Shown: piece by piece, positions 27,167 through 37,639 of the stretch
Layout: each line of letters opens with the position of its first letter
Position numbering within the stretch: the first letter of the stretch is position 1
Assembly: GCF_034353875.1 (NCBI RefSeq)
Contig: NZ_CP133784.1
Location: 2,356,001 to 2,420,000 of the forward strand
DNA from: Pseudomonas sp. MH9.2
GTDB taxonomy: Bacteria > Pseudomonadota > Gammaproteobacteria > Pseudomonadales > Pseudomonadaceae
Direction: 5' to 3'
DNA length: 64,000 bases
Notes under the pieces: model-generated
What the model saw: only the letters and a program-made list of their open reading frames with translations
Database searches by the model: none
Told to the model about the DNA's origin: nothing
Position numbers and translations under genes: made by a program

Positions 27167-27877
27167 TTACCTGAGCCTGTTACGCAAGGCAGCCACTACG
27201 TTGAACGTCTGATTCCTGACCTTGTTGGTCGGGTCGGTCAGTGTCATGGTCAGTCGCACACTGCGGATCAATGCGGGATTGCTCGGGTTGGTGGAGTAAC
27301 TGGTCGCTACTGTGTCCGATGCCGAATTGGCGATACCGAAAGAAACGCTGAAGGCACTGACATTGTTCACCAGTGCCGATTGATTACTGGTCGGACCGAG
27401 AAATATCTGGTTGTTCTTGTAGGTGTAAACCAGCTTCCTGATTGGTATTGCTATCTGGCCACTAACCGGAGCTTTAACGCCAGTGTAGGCGGTGGAAGAG
27501 GTCAGGCAATCCGAGACAATGCTCCAGGTTGGAGCGCCGCCATTTGAGCCAACGTCAGCCGTGACCAAAGTCAAAATCTGATTGGCATTGTCCCAGCTGA
27601 TCGGGGTCAAGGATGCAGCTGCAAAATCATTGGCGGTACTTGAGTCCTTTATCGTCGACGACGACAAACAGCCGAACATGCCTACCATACGAATTTCCTG
27701 GAGCATTTTGCTGAAGACGAAACGCGCATCCTCCTGCATGCCGGCTGAGACAGTCTGATTTACAAAAGTGGTTTTGGTCGACAGGAATATTTGCGTGATA
27801 CCCAGCACAACGATCAACCCGAGAGTCAGGGCCACCATAATTTCAATCAGGCCAAAGCCCTTGGACAGTCTCTTCAT
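27167..27877 (-). CDS. pilW: Minor pilin PilW
   Basis: Minor pilin of the priming complex, 236 residues. It has leader MKRLSKG, cleavage before Phe8, Glu at mature position 5 (GFGLIEIM), the N-terminal helix and a large beta-rich C-terminal domain. The ATG is preceded by GGAGCGG and overlaps the pilV stop as ATGA; a GTG four codons upstream is possible but lies closer to the ribosome site. Part of the fimU operon. Confidence 0.92.
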   Translation of the reverse strand: MKRLSKGFGLIEIMVALTLGLIVVLGITQIFLSTKTTFVNQTVSAGMQEDARFVFSKMLQEIRMVGMFGCLSSSTIKDSSTANDFAAASLTPISWDNANQILTLVTADVGSNGGAPTWSIVSDCLTSSTAYTGVKAPVSGQIAIPIRKLVYTYKNNQIFLGPTSNQSALVNNVSAFSVSFGIANSASDTVATSYSTNPSNPALIRSVRLTMTLTDPTNKVRNQTFNVVAALRNRLR

Positions 27878-28368
27878 AACCCGCTCCACACGGTCGAGGC
27901 AGCACTGACCAAGGTGAATGTTTGCAGGGTACCGACAACATTGGCCGCCCGTGAGTCATTCCAAGTGATGGTGATGGTGACTACACCGGCCGCTACGGAA
28001 ATAGACCCGTCCGCCCCAGTGCCAGCGAAGTTTTTCACATTGGTAGCAAAGTCGAACCAGTCCTGGTTTCGTATTGCGCCACTGGTGAACGACGTCGGGG
28101 CCGAGGCCAGAGACGCTAGCGCATAGTCCGCTGCGGGATTCGAACAGGGGTTTTGCAGAGCGTTCGAACATGGATTGGCACGAATCCGATCCATCATGTC
28201 GTATGCAATGAAACTCGCCTGACTGCTCATCGTCGAACTGTCGGTATATTTCAAAGAATTGAGTTGCAGTGCCGCGGCTCCGAGCAGTCCGATAGCCAGA
28301 ATTAGCACCGAGACCAGCACTTCAATCAGGCCGATCCCGGTCTGGGTGCGCCTATTCCCATAAACCAT
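27874..28368 (-). CDS. pilV: Minor pilin PilV
   Basis: Minor pilin, 164 residues, of the T4P priming complex. The leader runs to Gly11 and the mature protein starts IGLIEVLV, so position 1 is Ile instead of Phe or Met while Glu5 is kept. Four cysteines lie in a central NPC-rich region. The start ATG overlaps the fimU stop as TAATG, so the genes are coupled; a longer open frame upstream was not chosen because it overlaps fimU by 40 bp. Confidence 0.91.
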   Translation of the reverse strand: MVYGNRRTQTGIGLIEVLVSVLILAIGLLGAAALQLNSLKYTDSSTMSSQASFIAYDMMDRIRANPCSNALQNPCSNPAADYALASLASAPTSFTSGAIRNQDWFDFATNVKNFAGTGADGSISVAAGVVTITITWNDSRAANVVGTLQTFTLVSAASTVWSGL

Positions 28369-28835
28369 TAACAACTTCCGCCCAAAACGATTCGTCCATT
28401 CAAGCAAACATTCACTGTTTTGCTGATCGTACCTAACAAGTAGGCAATTGCCAGATTAGCCCCTGGCGCAGCCTGACCGCCCAAGTTATTGAAATCGATA
28501 ACGGCAGGGCTGTTAGGGACAGTCAGCGTCGCGCCGCTAGTCATGGCCGGCACGATACGCAAGGCTTTGGTGGTGTCCGAAACGAGGAAGACACTCAACT
28601 CGGTATTCCATGCAGAGCCTGAGACACTCGGCGTGATGCGAGTACTTACCCCACGATTGATCGCCTCCAGCCGCGCATAGTTGAGTGCGCGCTGCAAGTC
28701 GCTGACCTCGGTATCGGCCTTTGAACTCTGGATCGAACTCTGAAAGCTCGGCACAGCAATCGCCGCCAGTATCCCGATGAGCGACACAGTGACTAACAAT
28801 TCAATCAGGCTAAAGCCCTTGGAGCGGTGGCGCAT
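28368..28835 (-). CDS. fimU: Minor pilin FimU (GspH/FimT family)
   Basis: First gene of the minor pilin operon, 155 residues. Leader MRHRSKG is cut before Phe8, Glu is at mature position 5, and a GspH domain (about 45-140) follows the helix. A C-terminal Cys pair (VCLNG...GGSC) can form a loop. It forms the priming complex with PilV, PilW, PilX and PilE. The ribosome site AAGGAG lies before the ATG, and a possible -10 (TATAGT) is visible about 30 bp further up, without a clear -35. Confidence 0.91.
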   Translation of the reverse strand: MRHRSKGFSLIELLVTVSLIGILAAIAVPSFQSSIQSSKADTEVSDLQRALNYARLEAINRGVSTRITPSVSGSAWNTELSVFLVSDTTKALRIVPAMTSGATLTVPNSPAVIDFNNLGGQAAPGANLAIAYLLGTISKTVNVCLNGRIVLGGSC

Positions 28836-28969
28836 TAGGTGTCTCCTTGAGGACCTGACTATAAGGCAGCACTGCGACGCGAAAATCTACAGCTAGATGT
28901 AAGGTTATTTAACAGGGATGAATGCCCGGATGACGCTCGACACCCCATTTCCAGGAAGGAAGCCGCCAC

Positions 28970-29491
28970 ATGAAGCAAGCAGGTTTTAGCCTCGTCCAAC
29001 TACTGACAGGCATCACGCTGATCGCGATTGTCGCCCAGTTTGCCGCTCCGGGGTTTGCTCAGTTGATTGAAGCCCAGCGTCGTGATGACGCAGCCCGGCA
29101 GTTGGCCAGCGGAATGCGTTCAGCGCGCACCGAAGCGATCATGCGCAATCAAGTGGTGTTGATCCACGCGATAGACGATGACTGGAGTCTGGGCTGGCGG
29201 ATTATTGTCGACCACAACGGTGCCGGCGCGGGAGACGACAGCAACCCGGTGCTGGTGGAGCGGGCGAGCAGTGGAAAAATCCCGATTGTCGGCAATGCCC
29301 CGGTGAAGCGTTTCGTGCGGTTCAACGGCTTGGGGGCACCGCTGCATGCCAGTGGCGGCTTTTTGGCCGGGACGCTTCATGTTTGCGACGCGAAACAATC
29401 CACCAGTGACTACCAGGTGGTGCTATCGAAAACCGGGCGGGTCAGTCTCAGAAACAACAAAACCGAAAACAAGCTTTGCCGCCCGGTATAA
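28970..29491 (+). CDS. fimT: FimT-like pseudopilin (GspH/FimT family)
   Basis: 173-residue prepilin-like protein divergent from the fimU operon. Leader MKQAG is cut before Phe6 and the GspH domain follows, but the residue at mature position 5 is Gln (FSLVQ) instead of the near-invariant Glu. FimT has been linked to DNA uptake in other species and is not needed for pili in P. aeruginosa. The ribosome site is GGAAGG. The stop is 3 bp from the end of convergent ispH, with no terminator visible between them. Confidence 0.85.
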   Translation: MKQAGFSLVQLLTGITLIAIVAQFAAPGFAQLIEAQRRDDAARQLASGMRSARTEAIMRNQVVLIHAIDDDWSLGWRIIVDHNGAGAGDDSNPVLVERASSGKIPIVGNAPVKRFVRFNGLGAPLHASGGFLAGTLHVCDAKQSTSDYQVVLSKTGRVSLRNNKTENKLCRPV

Positions 29492-29494
29492 GCC

Positions 29495-30442
29495 TCAAAG
29501 CAACGACTTCACCCGCAGTTCCTTGGGCATTGAGAACGTGACGTTCTCTTCGCGGCCAACCAGCTCATCAGCGCCGGTTGCACCCCAGGCGTGTAGCTGC
29601 TGAATCACGCCGCGCACCAGCACTTCCGGGGCCGAGGCGCCAGCGGTGATGCCGATCCGCGCTACCCCGTCAAACCAGCTGCGTTGCAGGTCTTCCGCGC
29701 CGTCGATCAGGTAGGCCGGAGTGGACATGCGTTCCGCCAGCTCGCGCAGGCGGTTGGAGTTGGAGCTGTTCGGGCTACCGACCACTAACACCACGTCGCA
29801 TTCATCGGCCAGTTGCTTGACCGCGTCCTGGCGGTTTTGCGTGGCGTAGCAGATGTCGTCCTTGCGTGGACCGCCAATGCTCGGGAAGCGCGTGCGCAGG
29901 GCATCAATGACGCGACTGGTGTCGTCCATGGACAGCGTCGTCTGGGTCACGAACGCCAGGCTTTCCGGGTTGCGCACCTGCAGGTTGACGACGTCTTCTT
30001 CGTCTTCGACCAGGTAGATCATCCCGCCATTGCTGACGTCGTATTGGCCCATGGTGCCTTCGACTTCAGGGTGTCCGGCATGGCCGATCAGAATGCACTC
30101 GCGACCGTCACGGCTGTAGCGTGCAACTTCGATGTGCACTTTGGTCACCAGCGGGCACGTGGCGTCGAACACTTTCAAGCCACGACCAGAGGCCTCGGTG
30201 CGCACGGCCTGGGACACGCCGTGGGCGCTGAAAATCACGATGACGTCGTCCGGCACCTGATCCAGCTCTTCGACGAAGATCGCGCCACGTGCGCGCAGGT
30301 CTTCGACGACGAATTTGTTGTGAACCACTTCATGGCGCACGTAAATCGGCGGGCCAAACACTTCAAGGGCGCGATTGACGATTTCGATCGCACGGTCAAC
30401 ACCCGCGCAGAAGCCGCGTGGGTTGGCGAGTTTGATTTGCAT
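29495..30442 (-). CDS. ispH: 4-Hydroxy-3-methylbut-2-enyl diphosphate reductase IspH (LytB)
   Basis: Iron-sulfur enzyme that makes IPP and DMAPP from HMBPP in the last step of the MEP isoprenoid pathway. The 315-residue protein has the three cluster cysteines C12, C96 and C198, and the substrate-binding His and Glu residues (H41, H74, H124, E126). It is the last gene of ileS-lspA-fkpB-ispH. Isoprenoid units from this step feed IspB elsewhere in the window. Confidence 0.97.
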   Translation of the reverse strand: MQIKLANPRGFCAGVDRAIEIVNRALEVFGPPIYVRHEVVHNKFVVEDLRARGAIFVEELDQVPDDVIVIFSAHGVSQAVRTEASGRGLKVFDATCPLVTKVHIEVARYSRDGRECILIGHAGHPEVEGTMGQYDVSNGGMIYLVEDEEDVVNLQVRNPESLAFVTQTTLSMDDTSRVIDALRTRFPSIGGPRKDDICYATQNRQDAVKQLADECDVVLVVGSPNSSNSNRLRELAERMSTPAYLIDGAEDLQRSWFDGVARIGITAGASAPEVLVRGVIQQLHAWGATGADELVGREENVTFSMPKELRVKSLL

Positions 30443-30526
30443 GCGGTGCCTCGTGTCTACGCGCAGGAAAACAGGACGTCCAACCCCGCCCGACCGAAGC
30501 CATGCACGGGGTTGGGCTCTAGAAGA

Positions 30527-30979
30527 TCAGAGCGCTTTGACCTCGAAGATTTCCACTTCGAAACTCAGCGTCTTGCCAGCCAACGGGTGATTGAAGTCGA
30601 TGGTCACTTGAGCATCGTCGAACGCTTTGACCACGCCTGGCAGCTCAGTATTGGCCGCGTCGTTGAAGATCACCAGCAGGCCTTCGGACAGCTCCATGTT
30701 CTGGAACTGCGAACGCGGGATGATCTGCACGTTTTGCGGATTAGGCTGACCGAAAGCGTTTTCCGGCAACACTTCGACGGTGCGTTTGTCACCCGCCTTG
30801 AAGCCGAACAATGCTATTTCAAAACCCGGCAACAGGTTACCGTCGCCGACCTTGAAGGTCGCAGGAGCCTTGTCGAAGGTACTGTCGACGGTGTCGCCGT
30901 TCTCCAGGCGCAGGGCGAAATGCAAGGTGACTTCCGTGTTCTGGCCGATGCGTTGCTCAACCAATAACTGCTCAGTCAT
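30527..30979 (-). CDS. fkpB: FKBP-type peptidyl-prolyl isomerase FkpB (SlyD-like)
   Basis: 150-residue proline isomerase of the FKBP/SlpA type. The FKBP domain is interrupted by an insert-in-flap region (about 70-120) as in SlyD and SlpA; there is no histidine-rich tail, which separates it from SlyD. The start MTEQLL overlaps the lspA end by 8 bp. Gene order ileS-lspA-fkpB-ispH is conserved in gamma-proteobacteria. Confidence 0.93.
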   Translation of the reverse strand: MTEQLLVEQRIGQNTEVTLHFALRLENGDTVDSTFDKAPATFKVGDGNLLPGFEIALFGFKAGDKRTVEVLPENAFGQPNPQNVQIIPRSQFQNMELSEGLLVIFNDAANTELPGVVKAFDDAQVTIDFNHPLAGKTLSFEVEIFEVKAL

Positions 30980-31490
30980 GAACGGGTTCTCCGGACTTTT
31001 TACTTTTGAACATATCCAGCGCCAACATGACCGCGCCGACGGTAATCGCGCTATCGGCAATGTTGAACGCCGGGAAATACCAGCGATTCTGCCAATGCAC
31101 CAGAATGAAATCGATCACATGCCCCAACACAATGCGGTCATAGAGGTTGCCAAGTGCGCCCCCCAATACCAGCGCCAGCGCCACGGCCAACCAGGTTTCA
31201 CTTGAACCCAGGCGTTTGAGCCAGACCACCAGCACCGAACTGACCACTACCGCGATCAACGCGAACAACCAACGCTGCCAGCCGGAGCTGTCAGCGAGGA
31301 AGCTGAACGCAGCGCCAGTGTTGTAGGCCAGGGTCCAGCTGAAGTAATCAGGGATCACGACAATTTGCTGATACAAGGTCAGCCCATGCTCGAAATAGAA
31401 CTTGCTGGCCTGGTCAATGACCAGTACCAGCACGCTCAACCAGAGCCAGCTCAGACGGCCGATACGGCTCGCCGTGCCCGCATTAGGCAT
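30972..31490 (-). CDS. lspA: Lipoprotein signal peptidase LspA
   Basis: Inner-membrane aspartyl peptidase that cuts the signal peptide of diacylated prolipoproteins; BamD and the lipoproteins at the right edge would be substrates. 172 residues, four membrane segments, with the catalytic aspartates in NLYDRI and FNIADS. It overlaps ileS by 8 bp upstream and fkpB downstream. Confidence 0.96.
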   Translation of the reverse strand: MPNAGTASRIGRLSWLWLSVLVLVIDQASKFYFEHGLTLYQQIVVIPDYFSWTLAYNTGAAFSFLADSSGWQRWLFALIAVVVSSVLVVWLKRLGSSETWLAVALALVLGGALGNLYDRIVLGHVIDFILVHWQNRWYFPAFNIADSAITVGAVMLALDMFKSKKSGEPVHD

Positions 31491-34314
31491 AGTGACGCAC
31501 CTCGCCCTTGCCGCTGATATTGTCTACACAACGACCGCAGATTTCCGGATGCTCTGGATCGACACCCACGTCTTCGCGGTGGTGCCAGCAACGGGCGCAC
31601 TTCGCGTGCCCGGACTTGACCACTTTGAGCTTCAGACCGCTGACTTCGGTGACTACGGCATCGGCCGGAGCATCAAGCAGAGGGGCGACAGTGGCCGTGG
31701 AGGTGATCAGCACGAAGCGCAATTCATTGCTCAGCTTAGACAGGTCGGCGACCAGCGAGTCTTCAGCGTACAAGATGACTTCAGCCTGCAGGTTGCCACC
31801 AATCGCTTTGGCTGCACGCAGGTTTTCCATCTCTTTGTTGACCGCTACTTTGACCGCCATGATCCGCTCCCAGTAGGCGCGGTCCAGCTCGAAACCGTCT
31901 GGCAACTCGCTGAGGCCTTCGTACCAAGTGTTGAGCATCACAGATTCGTTGCGCTCGCCCGGCAGGTACTGCCACAGCTCGTCGGCGGTGAAGGCCAGGA
32001 TCGGAGCGATCCAGCGCACCAGCGCTTCAGAGATGTGGAACAGCGCGGTCTGGCAAGAGCGACGCGCAGTGCTGTCGGCCGCCGTGGTGTATTGACGATC
32101 CTTGATGATGTCCAGGTAGAAACCGCCCAGTTCCTGCACGCAGAAATTGTGCACCTTGGAGTAGACGTTCCAGAACCGGTATTCGCCGTAATGCTCTTGC
32201 AGCTCGCGTTGCAGCAGCGCGGCACGGTCAACCGCCCAACGATCCAGCGCCAGCATTTCTTCGGCCGGCAGGATGTCGGTGGCCGGGTTGAAGCCGGTCA
32301 GGTTGGAAAGCAGGAAGCGCGCAGTGTTACGGATACGCCGGTAGGCGTCCGCGCTGCGTTGCAGGATCTGGTCGGAAACCGCCATTTCGCCCGAGTAGTC
32401 GGTGGCTGACACCCATAGACGCATGATATCGGCGCCCAGGGAGTCGTTGACCTTCTGCGGCGCGACGACGTTATTCAGCGACTTGGACATCTTGCGACCG
32501 TTCTCGTCGACGACGAAACCGTGGGTCAACAATTCGCGGTACGGCGCGTGGTTGTCGATGGCGCAACCGGTCAACAGCGACGAGTGGAACCAGCCACGGT
32601 GTTGATCCGAACCTTCCAGGTACAGATCAGCGCGCGGACCGGTTTCGTGGCCCATCGGATGCGAGCCACGCAGGACGTGCCAGTGCGTGGTGCCGGAGTC
32701 GAACCAGACGTCCAGGGTGTCGGAGATCTTGTCGTACTTCGACGCTTCGTCACCGAGCAGCTCGGACGCGTCCATTTTGAACCAGGCTTCAATGCCTTCC
32801 TGTTCGACGCGCTGGGCAACTTCTTCCATCAGCTCGACGGTACGCGGGTGCAGCTCGCCGCTTTCCTTGTTCAGGAAGAACGGGATCGGCACGCCCCAGT
32901 TACGTTGACGCGAGATACACCAGTCCGGGCGGTTGGCGATCATCGAATGCAGACGCGCCTGACCCCAAGCCGGGATGAACGCGGTCTCTTCGATGGCTTT
33001 GACGGCACGCTCACGCAAGGTAGCGCCCGTGACCGGCTGCTTGTCCATGCCCACGAACCACTGCGCCGTCGCGCGGTAGATCAGCGGCGTCTTGTGGCGC
33101 CAGCAGTGCATGTAGCTGTGAGAGATGGTTTCGGTATGCAGCAAGCTGCCGACTTCCGCCAGCTTGTCGACGATGTTCTGGTTGGCCTTGAAGATAAACT
33201 GGCCACCAAAAAACTCTAGCGAGTCGACATACACACCGTTGCTCTGCACCGGACTGATGATGTCGTCGTTGGTCATACCGTAACTTTTGCTGATCACAAA
33301 GTCGTCGACGCCATAAGCGGGCGAGCAGTGAACCACACCGGTACCGGCGCTCAGTTCGACGTAGTCAGCCAGGTACACCGGCGACAGGCGATCGTAGAAC
33401 GGGTGACGGAAGTTGATCAGCTCCAGCGCCTGGCCTTGAGCGGTGGCGATCACTGAACCTTGCAGGTTGTAGCGCGCAAGGCAGGACTCGACCAGTTCTT
33501 CGGCCAGCACCAGCAGTTTGTCGCCGACATCGACCAACGCGTAGGTGAACTCCGGGTGGACGTTCAGCGCCTGGTTGGCCGGAATGGTCCACGGTGTTGT
33601 GGTCCAGATCACGACGGAGGTCGGTTTGCTCAGCGCAGTCAGGCCAAAAGCCGCCGCCAGCTTCGCTTCATCAGCAATCGGGAATGCGACGTCGATGGTC
33701 GCGGATTTTTTGTCGGCGTATTCGACTTCAGCTTCAGCCAGTGCCGAGCCACAGTCAAAACACCAGTTGACCGGTTTCAAGCCCTTGAACACGAAACCGC
33801 CCTTGACCATTTCAGCCAGCGCGCGGATTTCCCCGGCTTCGTTGGCAAAGTCCATGGTGCGGTAAGGGTTACTCCAGTCGCCCAACACGCCAAGCCGGAT
33901 GAATTCGGCTTTTTGCCCTTCAATCTGCTCGGCAGCGTAGGCACGGCACAGCTCACGCGTCTTGTCCGCAGGCAAGTTCTTGCCGTGGGTGACTTCGACT
34001 TTGTGCTCGATTGGCAGACCGTGGCAGTCCCAACCCGGAACATAAGGCGCGTCGAAACCCGAAAGGGTTTTCGAGCGGATGATCATGTCCTTGAGAATCT
34101 TGTTGACGGCGTGACCGATGTGAATATTGCCGTTGGCATAGGGAGGACCGTCGTGTAGAACGAACTTTGGACGATCCTTGCCAATTTCGCGCAGCTTCTG
34201 GTACAGGCCAATGCTGTCCCAGCGCTGCAGAGTTTGCGGCTCGCGCTGGGGCAGGCCGGCCTTCATTGGGAAGGCGGTGTCCGGAAGGTTTAGCGTGGCT
34301 TTATAGTCGGTCAT
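31483..34314 (-). CDS. ileS: Isoleucyl-tRNA synthetase
   Basis: Class I synthetase charging tRNA-Ile. The 943-residue protein shows HIGH (in [11 protein letters not shown]), the editing CP1 insertion, KMSKS ([10 protein letters not shown]), the anticodon-binding domain and a C-terminal four-cysteine zinc ribbon (CARC...CGRC). It is the bacterial-type, mupirocin-sensitive kind by length and zinc end. It follows ribF by 35 bp and overlaps lspA. Confidence 0.98.
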   Translation of the reverse strand: MTDYKATLNLPDTAFPMKAGLPQREPQTLQRWDSIGLYQKLREIGKDRPKFVLHDGPPYANGNIHIGHAVNKILKDMIIRSKTLSGFDAPYVPGWDCHGLPIEHKVEVTHGKNLPADKTRELCRAYAAEQIEGQKAEFIRLGVLGDWSNPYRTMDFANEAGEIRALAEMVKGGFVFKGLKPVNWCFDCGSALAEAEVEYADKKSATIDVAFPIADEAKLAAAFGLTALSKPTSVVIWTTTPWTIPANQALNVHPEFTYALVDVGDKLLVLAEELVESCLARYNLQGSVIATAQGQALELINFRHPFYDRLSPVYLADYVELSAGTGVVHCSPAYGVDDFVISKSYGMTNDDIISPVQSNGVYVDSLEFFGGQFIFKANQNIVDKLAEVGSLLHTETISHSYMHCWRHKTPLIYRATAQWFVGMDKQPVTGATLRERAVKAIEETAFIPAWGQARLHSMIANRPDWCISRQRNWGVPIPFFLNKESGELHPRTVELMEEVAQRVEQEGIEAWFKMDASELLGDEASKYDKISDTLDVWFDSGTTHWHVLRGSHPMGHETGPRADLYLEGSDQHRGWFHSSLLTGCAIDNHAPYRELLTHGFVVDENGRKMSKSLNNVVAPQKVNDSLGADIMRLWVSATDYSGEMAVSDQILQRSADAYRRIRNTARFLLSNLTGFNPATDILPAEEMLALDRWAVDRAALLQRELQEHYGEYRFWNVYSKVHNFCVQELGGFYLDIIKDRQYTTAADSTARRSCQTALFHISEALVRWIAPILAFTADELWQYLPGERNESVMLNTWYEGLSELPDGFELDRAYWERIMAVKVAVNKEMENLRAAKAIGGNLQAEVILYAEDSLVADLSKLSNELRFVLITSTATVAPLLDAPADAVVTEVSGLKLKVVKSGHAKCARCWHHREDVGVDPEHPEICGRCVDNISGKGEVRHYA

Positions 34315-34349
34315 TTAAGGCTCTTAATTAGCGATTAGCGCTACTTATG

Positions 34350-35276
34350 TTACTGGCGCCAATGGGCACGGGCGGCGGCGACATCCGCATTGATCGCCGT
34401 CTTCAGCGCCTCCAGAGAGGCGAAACGCTGCTCATCACGCAGCTTTTGGTGGAAAGCCACCGTCAAACGCCGGCCATAGAGATCACCGGTAAAATCCAGA
34501 ATATGTATTTCCAGGTGGGCACTGCCATCACCTGACACGGTCGGACGTACGCCAATATTGGCGACACCCGGCCATGTTTTGCCATCAATTTCCGTGCTGA
34601 CCAGATAAACCCCGGTCAACGGCACACGACGACGTTTGAGCTGTACGTTGGCGGTGGGCGTACCCAACTGCCGAGCCAGTTTCTGGCCGTGCAAGACCCG
34701 CCCGGCAATCTGAAACGGGCGCCCCAGCAAACGTTCGGCCTGGACGAAATCCGCCGCAGCCAAGGCATCACGAACCTTGGTGCTGCTGACCCGAACCCCG
34801 TCTATTTCAACAGTCTGCGCCGCTTCTACGGTGAACCCTTGGGCCGCGCCCGCTTGCTGCAGAAAATCGAAATCGCCGAGCCGATCACACCCGAAACGGA
34901 AGTCGTCGCCGACTTCCAGATGCTGTACGCCCAGGCCGCCGACCAGAATCGTATCGACGAACTCGGCGGCACTGAGTTTCCTCAGGCGCTGATTGAACGC
35001 CAGGCATAACACCAGGTCGACACCCTCACCTGCCAACAACTCGAGTTTGTCACGCAAACGTGTCAGGCGCGCTGGCGCAGTGTCGGGGGCAAAAAATTCA
35101 CGCGGTTGCGGTTCAAAAATCACCACGCAGCTGGGCACGCCCAACTCGACCGCTCGCTCACGCAAGCGCGCCAGAATAGCCTGGTGGCCACGGTGAACAC
35201 CGTCAAAGTTGCCAATAGTGGCGACACAGCCCCGATGCTGGGGGCGCAGATTGTGGAGGCCTCGAACCAGCTGCAT
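34350..35276 (-). CDS. ribF: Bifunctional riboflavin kinase / FAD synthetase RibF
   Basis: Turns riboflavin into FMN and then FAD; FAD is used by ThiO in this window. The 308-residue protein has an N-terminal nucleotidyltransferase domain (IGNFDGVHRGH near 20) and a C-terminal riboflavin-kinase domain with the GTPTANVQ motif. The start MQLVRGL matches the known P. fluorescens protein; two in-frame codons upstream are possible. First gene of ribF-ileS-lspA-fkpB-ispH. Confidence 0.96.
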   Translation of the reverse strand: MQLVRGLHNLRPQHRGCVATIGNFDGVHRGHQAILARLRERAVELGVPSCVVIFEPQPREFFAPDTAPARLTRLRDKLELLAGEGVDLVLCLAFNQRLRKLSAAEFVDTILVGGLGVQHLEVGDDFRFGCDRLGDFDFLQQAGAAQGFTVEAAQTVEIDGVRVSSTKVRDALAAADFVQAERLLGRPFQIAGRVLHGQKLARQLGTPTANVQLKRRRVPLTGVYLVSTEIDGKTWPGVANIGVRPTVSGDGSAHLEIHILDFTGDLYGRRLTVAFHQKLRDEQRFASLEALKTAINADVAAARAHWRQ

Positions 35277-35408
35277 AACACGCTTCTTGCTCATAAAGTG
35301 GCCGATTATAACCACACACAGCCCTGGACGACAGGCAACAGTCCGAGGCAAAACGCAAGCAGTCGGCCTTCAGCCCGAAAAACCGACGATTGCCCCTCCT
35401 CTCACCCC

Positions 35409-36947
35409 CTACATAATCGCCTTGCGAGCGAAGTCCTTCAGGCGAAAACCTAGCAACAGCAACGCACCGAAATAGACCGCGACACCCGCCGTCACCAACG
35501 CCCCCAGACGAATAAGGCGCTCAAGCATGTGCCCTTCGTCCCACGCTGGCATGACGTGCATCAGGCCGAGCAACACGCCGGACATCAACAACACCGCGAC
35601 GACCAGCTTGAATAGAAATTTCGTCCAGCCTGGCTGCGGCTGAAACAGCGCCTGCTTGCGCAACTGCCAAAACAGCAGCCCGGCATTGATGCAGGCGCCC
35701 ACGCTGATCGCCAGTGCCAGCCCGGCGTGCTGCAGCGGGCCAATGAACGCGAGGTTGAGCAGTTGAGTGACGATAAGCGTGAAGATCGCGATTTTCACCG
35801 GGGTGCGAATATTTTGTTGCGCATAAAACCCCGGCGCCAGGACCTTGATCACAATGATGCCCAGCAGCCCCACCGAATAGGCGATCAAGGCACGCTGAGT
35901 CATGACTGCGTCCAGCGCATCGAATTTGCCGTACTGAAACAGCGAAACCGTGAGCGGCTCGGCCAGAATCCCCAGCGCCAGGGTGCACGGCAAGACCAGC
36001 ACGAAGCACAGGCGCAGGCCCCAATCGAGTATCCGCGAATACTCTTGACGGTCTTTGCTGGCGTAGGTTTTCGACAGGACCGGCAGCAGGATGGTACCCA
36101 GCGCCACGCCGAGGACGCCGGAAGGCAACTCCATCAGGCGGTCGGCGTAATACATCCAGGACACAGAGCCGGCAACCAGAAACGAGGCAAAAATCGTGTT
36201 GATGATCAGGGATATCTGACTGACGGAAACACCCAGAATCGCTGGCAACATCTGCTTCATAACGCGCCAGACACCGCTGTCGCGCAGGTTCAGACGCGGC
36301 AGGACCAACATGCCGATTTTTTTCAGGTGTGGCAGCTGATACAGCAATTGCAGAAGCCCGCCGGCCAGCACTGCCCACCCCAACACCATGACCGGCGGAT
36401 CGAAATACGGCGTCAGGAACAGCGCAAACCCGATCATAGCGACGTTAAGCAGGGTTGGAACGAAGGCCGGTACTGCAAAGCGGTTCCATGTATTGAGGAT
36501 CGCTCCCGCGAGCGATGACAGGGAAATGAGCAATATATAAGGAAAGGTCACTCGCAACAGGTCAGTGGTGAGCGCGAATTTTTCCGGCGTATCGGCGAAG
36601 CCGGGGGCGGTTACCCAGATCACCCAAGGTGCCGCGACGATCCCCAGCAGCGTAACCAGCGCCAGCACCAGGGTCAGCAAGCCACTGACGTAGGCAACCA
36701 GCGTGCGCGCCGCCTCCTCGCCTCGCTGGCTTTTATATTCGGCCAGAATCGGCACGAAGGCTTGAGAGAAAGCGCCTTCGGCGAAGATCCGGCGCAACAG
36801 GTTGGGCAGCTTGAAGGCGATAAAAAAGGCATCCGTCGCCATTCCAGCACCGAAAGCACGCGCAATAATCGTGTCCCGCACAAAGCCCAATACGCGGGAA
36901 AGCATCGTAATAGAGCTGACGGCGGCTAATGATCGAAGTAGGTTCAT
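35409..36947 (-). CDS. murJ: Lipid II flippase MurJ (MviN)
   Basis: Moves undecaprenyl-PP-linked peptidoglycan precursor across the inner membrane. 512 residues with about 14 hydrophobic segments and the MVF-family start ([20 protein letters not shown]). It is divergent from rpsT and precedes ribF by 132 bp on the same strand, the usual arrangement in pseudomonads. Confidence 0.96.
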   Translation of the reverse strand: MNLLRSLAAVSSITMLSRVLGFVRDTIIARAFGAGMATDAFFIAFKLPNLLRRIFAEGAFSQAFVPILAEYKSQRGEEAARTLVAYVSGLLTLVLALVTLLGIVAAPWVIWVTAPGFADTPEKFALTTDLLRVTFPYILLISLSSLAGAILNTWNRFAVPAFVPTLLNVAMIGFALFLTPYFDPPVMVLGWAVLAGGLLQLLYQLPHLKKIGMLVLPRLNLRDSGVWRVMKQMLPAILGVSVSQISLIINTIFASFLVAGSVSWMYYADRLMELPSGVLGVALGTILLPVLSKTYASKDRQEYSRILDWGLRLCFVLVLPCTLALGILAEPLTVSLFQYGKFDALDAVMTQRALIAYSVGLLGIIVIKVLAPGFYAQQNIRTPVKIAIFTLIVTQLLNLAFIGPLQHAGLALAISVGACINAGLLFWQLRKQALFQPQPGWTKFLFKLVVAVLLMSGVLLGLMHVMPAWDEGHMLERLIRLGALVTAGVAVYFGALLLLGFRLKDFARKAIM

Positions 36948-37117
36948 TGAAAGAGTTGTGCGCCTTGGCTAAAGGACGGGCCCTTAAGCTGCCCGTTTAT
37001 GCGATACTCCGCGCCGCAGCAGCACAGAGCCAAAGTCCGCGAGTTTACAGGTCGTACGCTGGAAATAAATAACCCGGCGATATACCAGGACCACTCAGCG
37101 GAGCGCATCATCTGCCC

Positions 37118-37146
37118 TTGACAAGACATCAACTCGTCGGCATGAT
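37118..37146 (+). promoter_or_regulatory. Probable promoter of rpsT
   Basis: TTGACA (37118-37123), a 17-bp spacer and the weaker -10 CATGAT (37141-37146), about 50 bp before the rpsT start codon. The -35 is perfect and the -10 is poor. Confidence 0.55.
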
Positions 37147-37196
37147 TCGCGGCCTTATTTGTTTGCTATTTCACAAGTCTTTCGAGGAGCTCGACG

Positions 37197-37475
37197 GTGG
37201 CCAACACACCTTCCGCCAAAAAACGTGCAAAACAGGCTGAGAAGCGTCGCAGCCACAACGCCAGCATGCGTTCCATGGTTCGTACCTACATCAAGAATGT
37301 AGTTAAAGCCATTGACGCAAAAGACGCTGAAAAAGCGCAAGCTGCTTATGTTCTGGCTGTGCCAATCATCGACCGTATGGCCGATAAAGGCATCATCCAC
37401 AAGAACAAAGCTGCTCGTCATAAGAGTCGCCTGAACGGCCACGTCAAGGCTCTGAACCTTGCTGTAGCTGCGTAA
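37197..37475 (+). CDS. rpsT: Small ribosomal subunit protein S20
   Basis: Primary 16S rRNA-binding protein, 92 residues, very basic and mostly helical. The start is GTG preceded by GAGGAGCTC; non-AUG starts are common for rpsT and play a part in its autoregulation in E. coli (UUG there). It is monocistronic, with a promoter and a terminator both visible, divergent from murJ. Confidence 0.97.
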   Translation: MANTPSAKKRAKQAEKRRSHNASMRSMVRTYIKNVVKAIDAKDAEKAQAAYVLAVPIIDRMADKGIIHKNKAARHKSRLNGHVKALNLAVAA

Positions 37476-37489
37476 GCGATAAGCTTGTT

Positions 37490-37517
37490 AAAAAACCGAC
37501 CCCAGGGTCGGTTTTTT
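37490..37517 (+). terminator. Terminator of rpsT
   Basis: AAAAAACCGACCC and GGGTCGGTTTTTT arms with a short loop, 15 bp after the stop codon. On the minus strand it can also serve the convergent creA-type gene. Confidence 0.9.
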
Positions 37518-37639
37518 ATTGTCTGCGATTTGATCAGCACACCGAACATTTGCAGGCGTGACCGGAACGCGCAGACTAGCCTTCGCAGACAAAACTACAC
37601 GCCTCGATCCCTCTTACAGGACGAACGCCAGGCGCACCC

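Noticed and set aside
37581..37605. Partial match to the family B repeat (TTCGCAGACAAAACTAC)
   Set aside because: Only the first part matches and no opposing arm exists, so I do not call it a repeat.
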